NCBI GenBank assembly: GCA_018678395.1
Contig: JAHHMJ010000310.1
Span: forward strand, 1-8,740
DNA: 8,740 nucleotides
Reading direction: 5' to 3'
Source of the DNA: Gemmatimonadota bacterium
Lineage (GTDB): Bacteria > Gemmatimonadota > Gemmatimonadetes > Longimicrobiales > Gaopeijiaceae
Every line of letters begins with the position of its first letter. Position 1 is the first letter of the stretch. The notes beneath the pieces were generated by a model. The model ran no database searches and was not told the origin of the DNA. It saw only the letters and a program-made list of their open reading frames with translations. The position numbers were made by a program, and so were the translations under genes. Below are positions 8,058 to 8,740 of this stretch, in pieces.

Positions 8058-8740
8058 GTGAAGAGCTTCCTCCAGTTCTCCGAGCGGTACGGCGGTCGAG
8101 CTGGAGGCTATCGGGACCTGATGCGGGAGCGGGTGAACCGCGTCCTGTTCGTCTCGTCGCTCTACGAGTCCTTCATCCTCGCCGAGGACGGGCAGCTGCA
8201 CGAGCGGGTCATGGGCGAATTCCTCTCGGCCAGCCTGCCGCAGCCGCCCGACCTCATGCGGGTCTCGTCCGGACGCGAGGCGCTGGCGCTCCTGAGACGT
8301 GGGCGCCCCCGCGTCGACCTGGTCGTTACCAGCCCGGACGTCGGCGACATGGATGCCGGCGCGCTCGCCCGTGCGCTGCGCGCCGAGGAGATCGAGGTGC
8401 CCGTGGTGGTCCTCGGCTACTCCGTGGCGGCGGTGCTGCCCTTCACCCGGCCCGAGCAGCGATCCGACGTCTTCGACGCGTTCCTGTGGCAGGGCGACGC
8501 CAAGATCCTTCTGGCGATCGTCAAGGCGGTGGAGGACCGGCTCAACGCGCCCCTCGACACGGGCCTGGGTGTGCCGGTGCTGCTCGTCGTCGAGGACAGT
8601 GTCCGCTACGCCTCGTCGTTCCTGCCCGTGATCTACTCCGAGATCCTCAACCTTTCGCGGGCCGTGCTCGCCGAGGCGGGCAACCGGCTCCAGCGGCTTC
8701 TGCGGGCGCGCGCACGGCCCAAGATCCTGCTGTCGCGCTC
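8058..8740 (+). CDS. Receiver-containing PEP-synthase-like protein, N-terminal part
   Basis: Open frame of 227 codons that runs off the window end, so the C-terminal part is missing. The N-terminal helix YRDLMRERV (18-26) is followed by a degenerate receiver-like domain (about 28-130): RVLFVSSLYESFIL, then DLVVTSPDVGDMDA (87-100), where the usual acidic phosphoacceptor position is not clearly kept. Next comes FLWQGDAKILLAIVKAVEDR (142-161), and a second receiver begins at VPVLLVVEDSVRYASSFLP (162-180), with R216-K222 (RARARPK) typical of the family. From memory, this layout matches long bacterial proteins with two receiver-like domains before a PEP/pyruvate-binding (PEP synthase N-terminal-like) domain; that domain is not in the window. 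The GTG at 8058 is chosen because the conserved YRDLMR segment lies inside it; its ribosome site (AGGA at 8043-8046) is weak and distant. An in-frame ATG at 8121 is an alternative. It is 13 bp behind glutamate dehydrogenase. Confidence 0.75.
   Translation, partial: MKSFLQFSERYGGRAGGYRDLMRERVNRVLFVSSLYESFILAEDGQLHERVMGEFLSASLPQPPDLMRVSSGREALALLRRGRPRVDLVVTSPDVGDMDAGALARALRAEEIEVPVVVLGYSVAAVLPFTRPEQRSDVFDAFLWQGDAKILLAIVKAVEDRLNAPLDTGLGVPVLLVVEDSVRYASSFLPVIYSEILNLSRAVLAEAGNRLQRLLRARARPKILLSR

Overview
The window is strongly GC-rich bacterial chromosome with dense, ordinary coding and no sign of insertion sequences, prophage, CRISPR, tRNA or rRNA. Codons mostly end in G or C. Secreted proteins carry Ala-rich signal peptides that end in AAQ-like cleavage sites. 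There are two zinc M28 exopeptidases, a PGM1-type ATP-grasp ligase and the start of a receiver/PEP-synthase-like protein. Together these suggest a free-living heterotroph, possibly of the Gemmatimonadota; that placement is inference from style and not from a marker gene.

Layout. (1) 64-714 (+): small secreted protein of a lectin-like family. It faces a secreted M28 aminopeptidase on the minus strand (751-1695, GTG start) across a 36-bp gap that holds a GC hairpin. (2) 1776-2816 (+): zinc-dependent medium-chain alcohol dehydrogenase, divergent from the aminopeptidase over an 80-bp shared control region. Its 3' end overlaps by 11 bp, tail to tail, a stand-alone response-regulator receiver protein (2806-3177, minus). 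(3) After a 178-bp divergent spacer with two small hairpins comes a two-gene unit: a second secreted M28 peptidase of the carboxypeptidase Q-like type (3356-4915) and a PGM1-related peptide ligase (4925-6520). The ligase's ribosome binding site overlaps the peptidase stop codon. (4) After a 162-bp leader containing a strong hairpin comes a second likely operon: hexameric-type glutamate dehydrogenase (6683-8044) and, 13 bp later, the N-terminal part of a large receiver-containing protein that resembles PEP-synthase-like proteins (8058 to the window end, incomplete).

How the genes may work together. The two exported peptidases would release amino acids outside the cytoplasm, and glutamate dehydrogenase links the amino-acid pool to 2-oxoglutarate. 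The partial gene behind it, if it is the PEP/pyruvate-binding protein it resembles, would sit at the neighbouring PEP/pyruvate node. The most intriguing part is the tight coupling of a peptide-bond-forming ATP-grasp ligase of the pheganomycin-ligase type to a secreted peptidase. No convincing precursor peptide is visible; the only candidate is a 49-codon frame that starts on the ligase stop codon, and its base composition argues against it.
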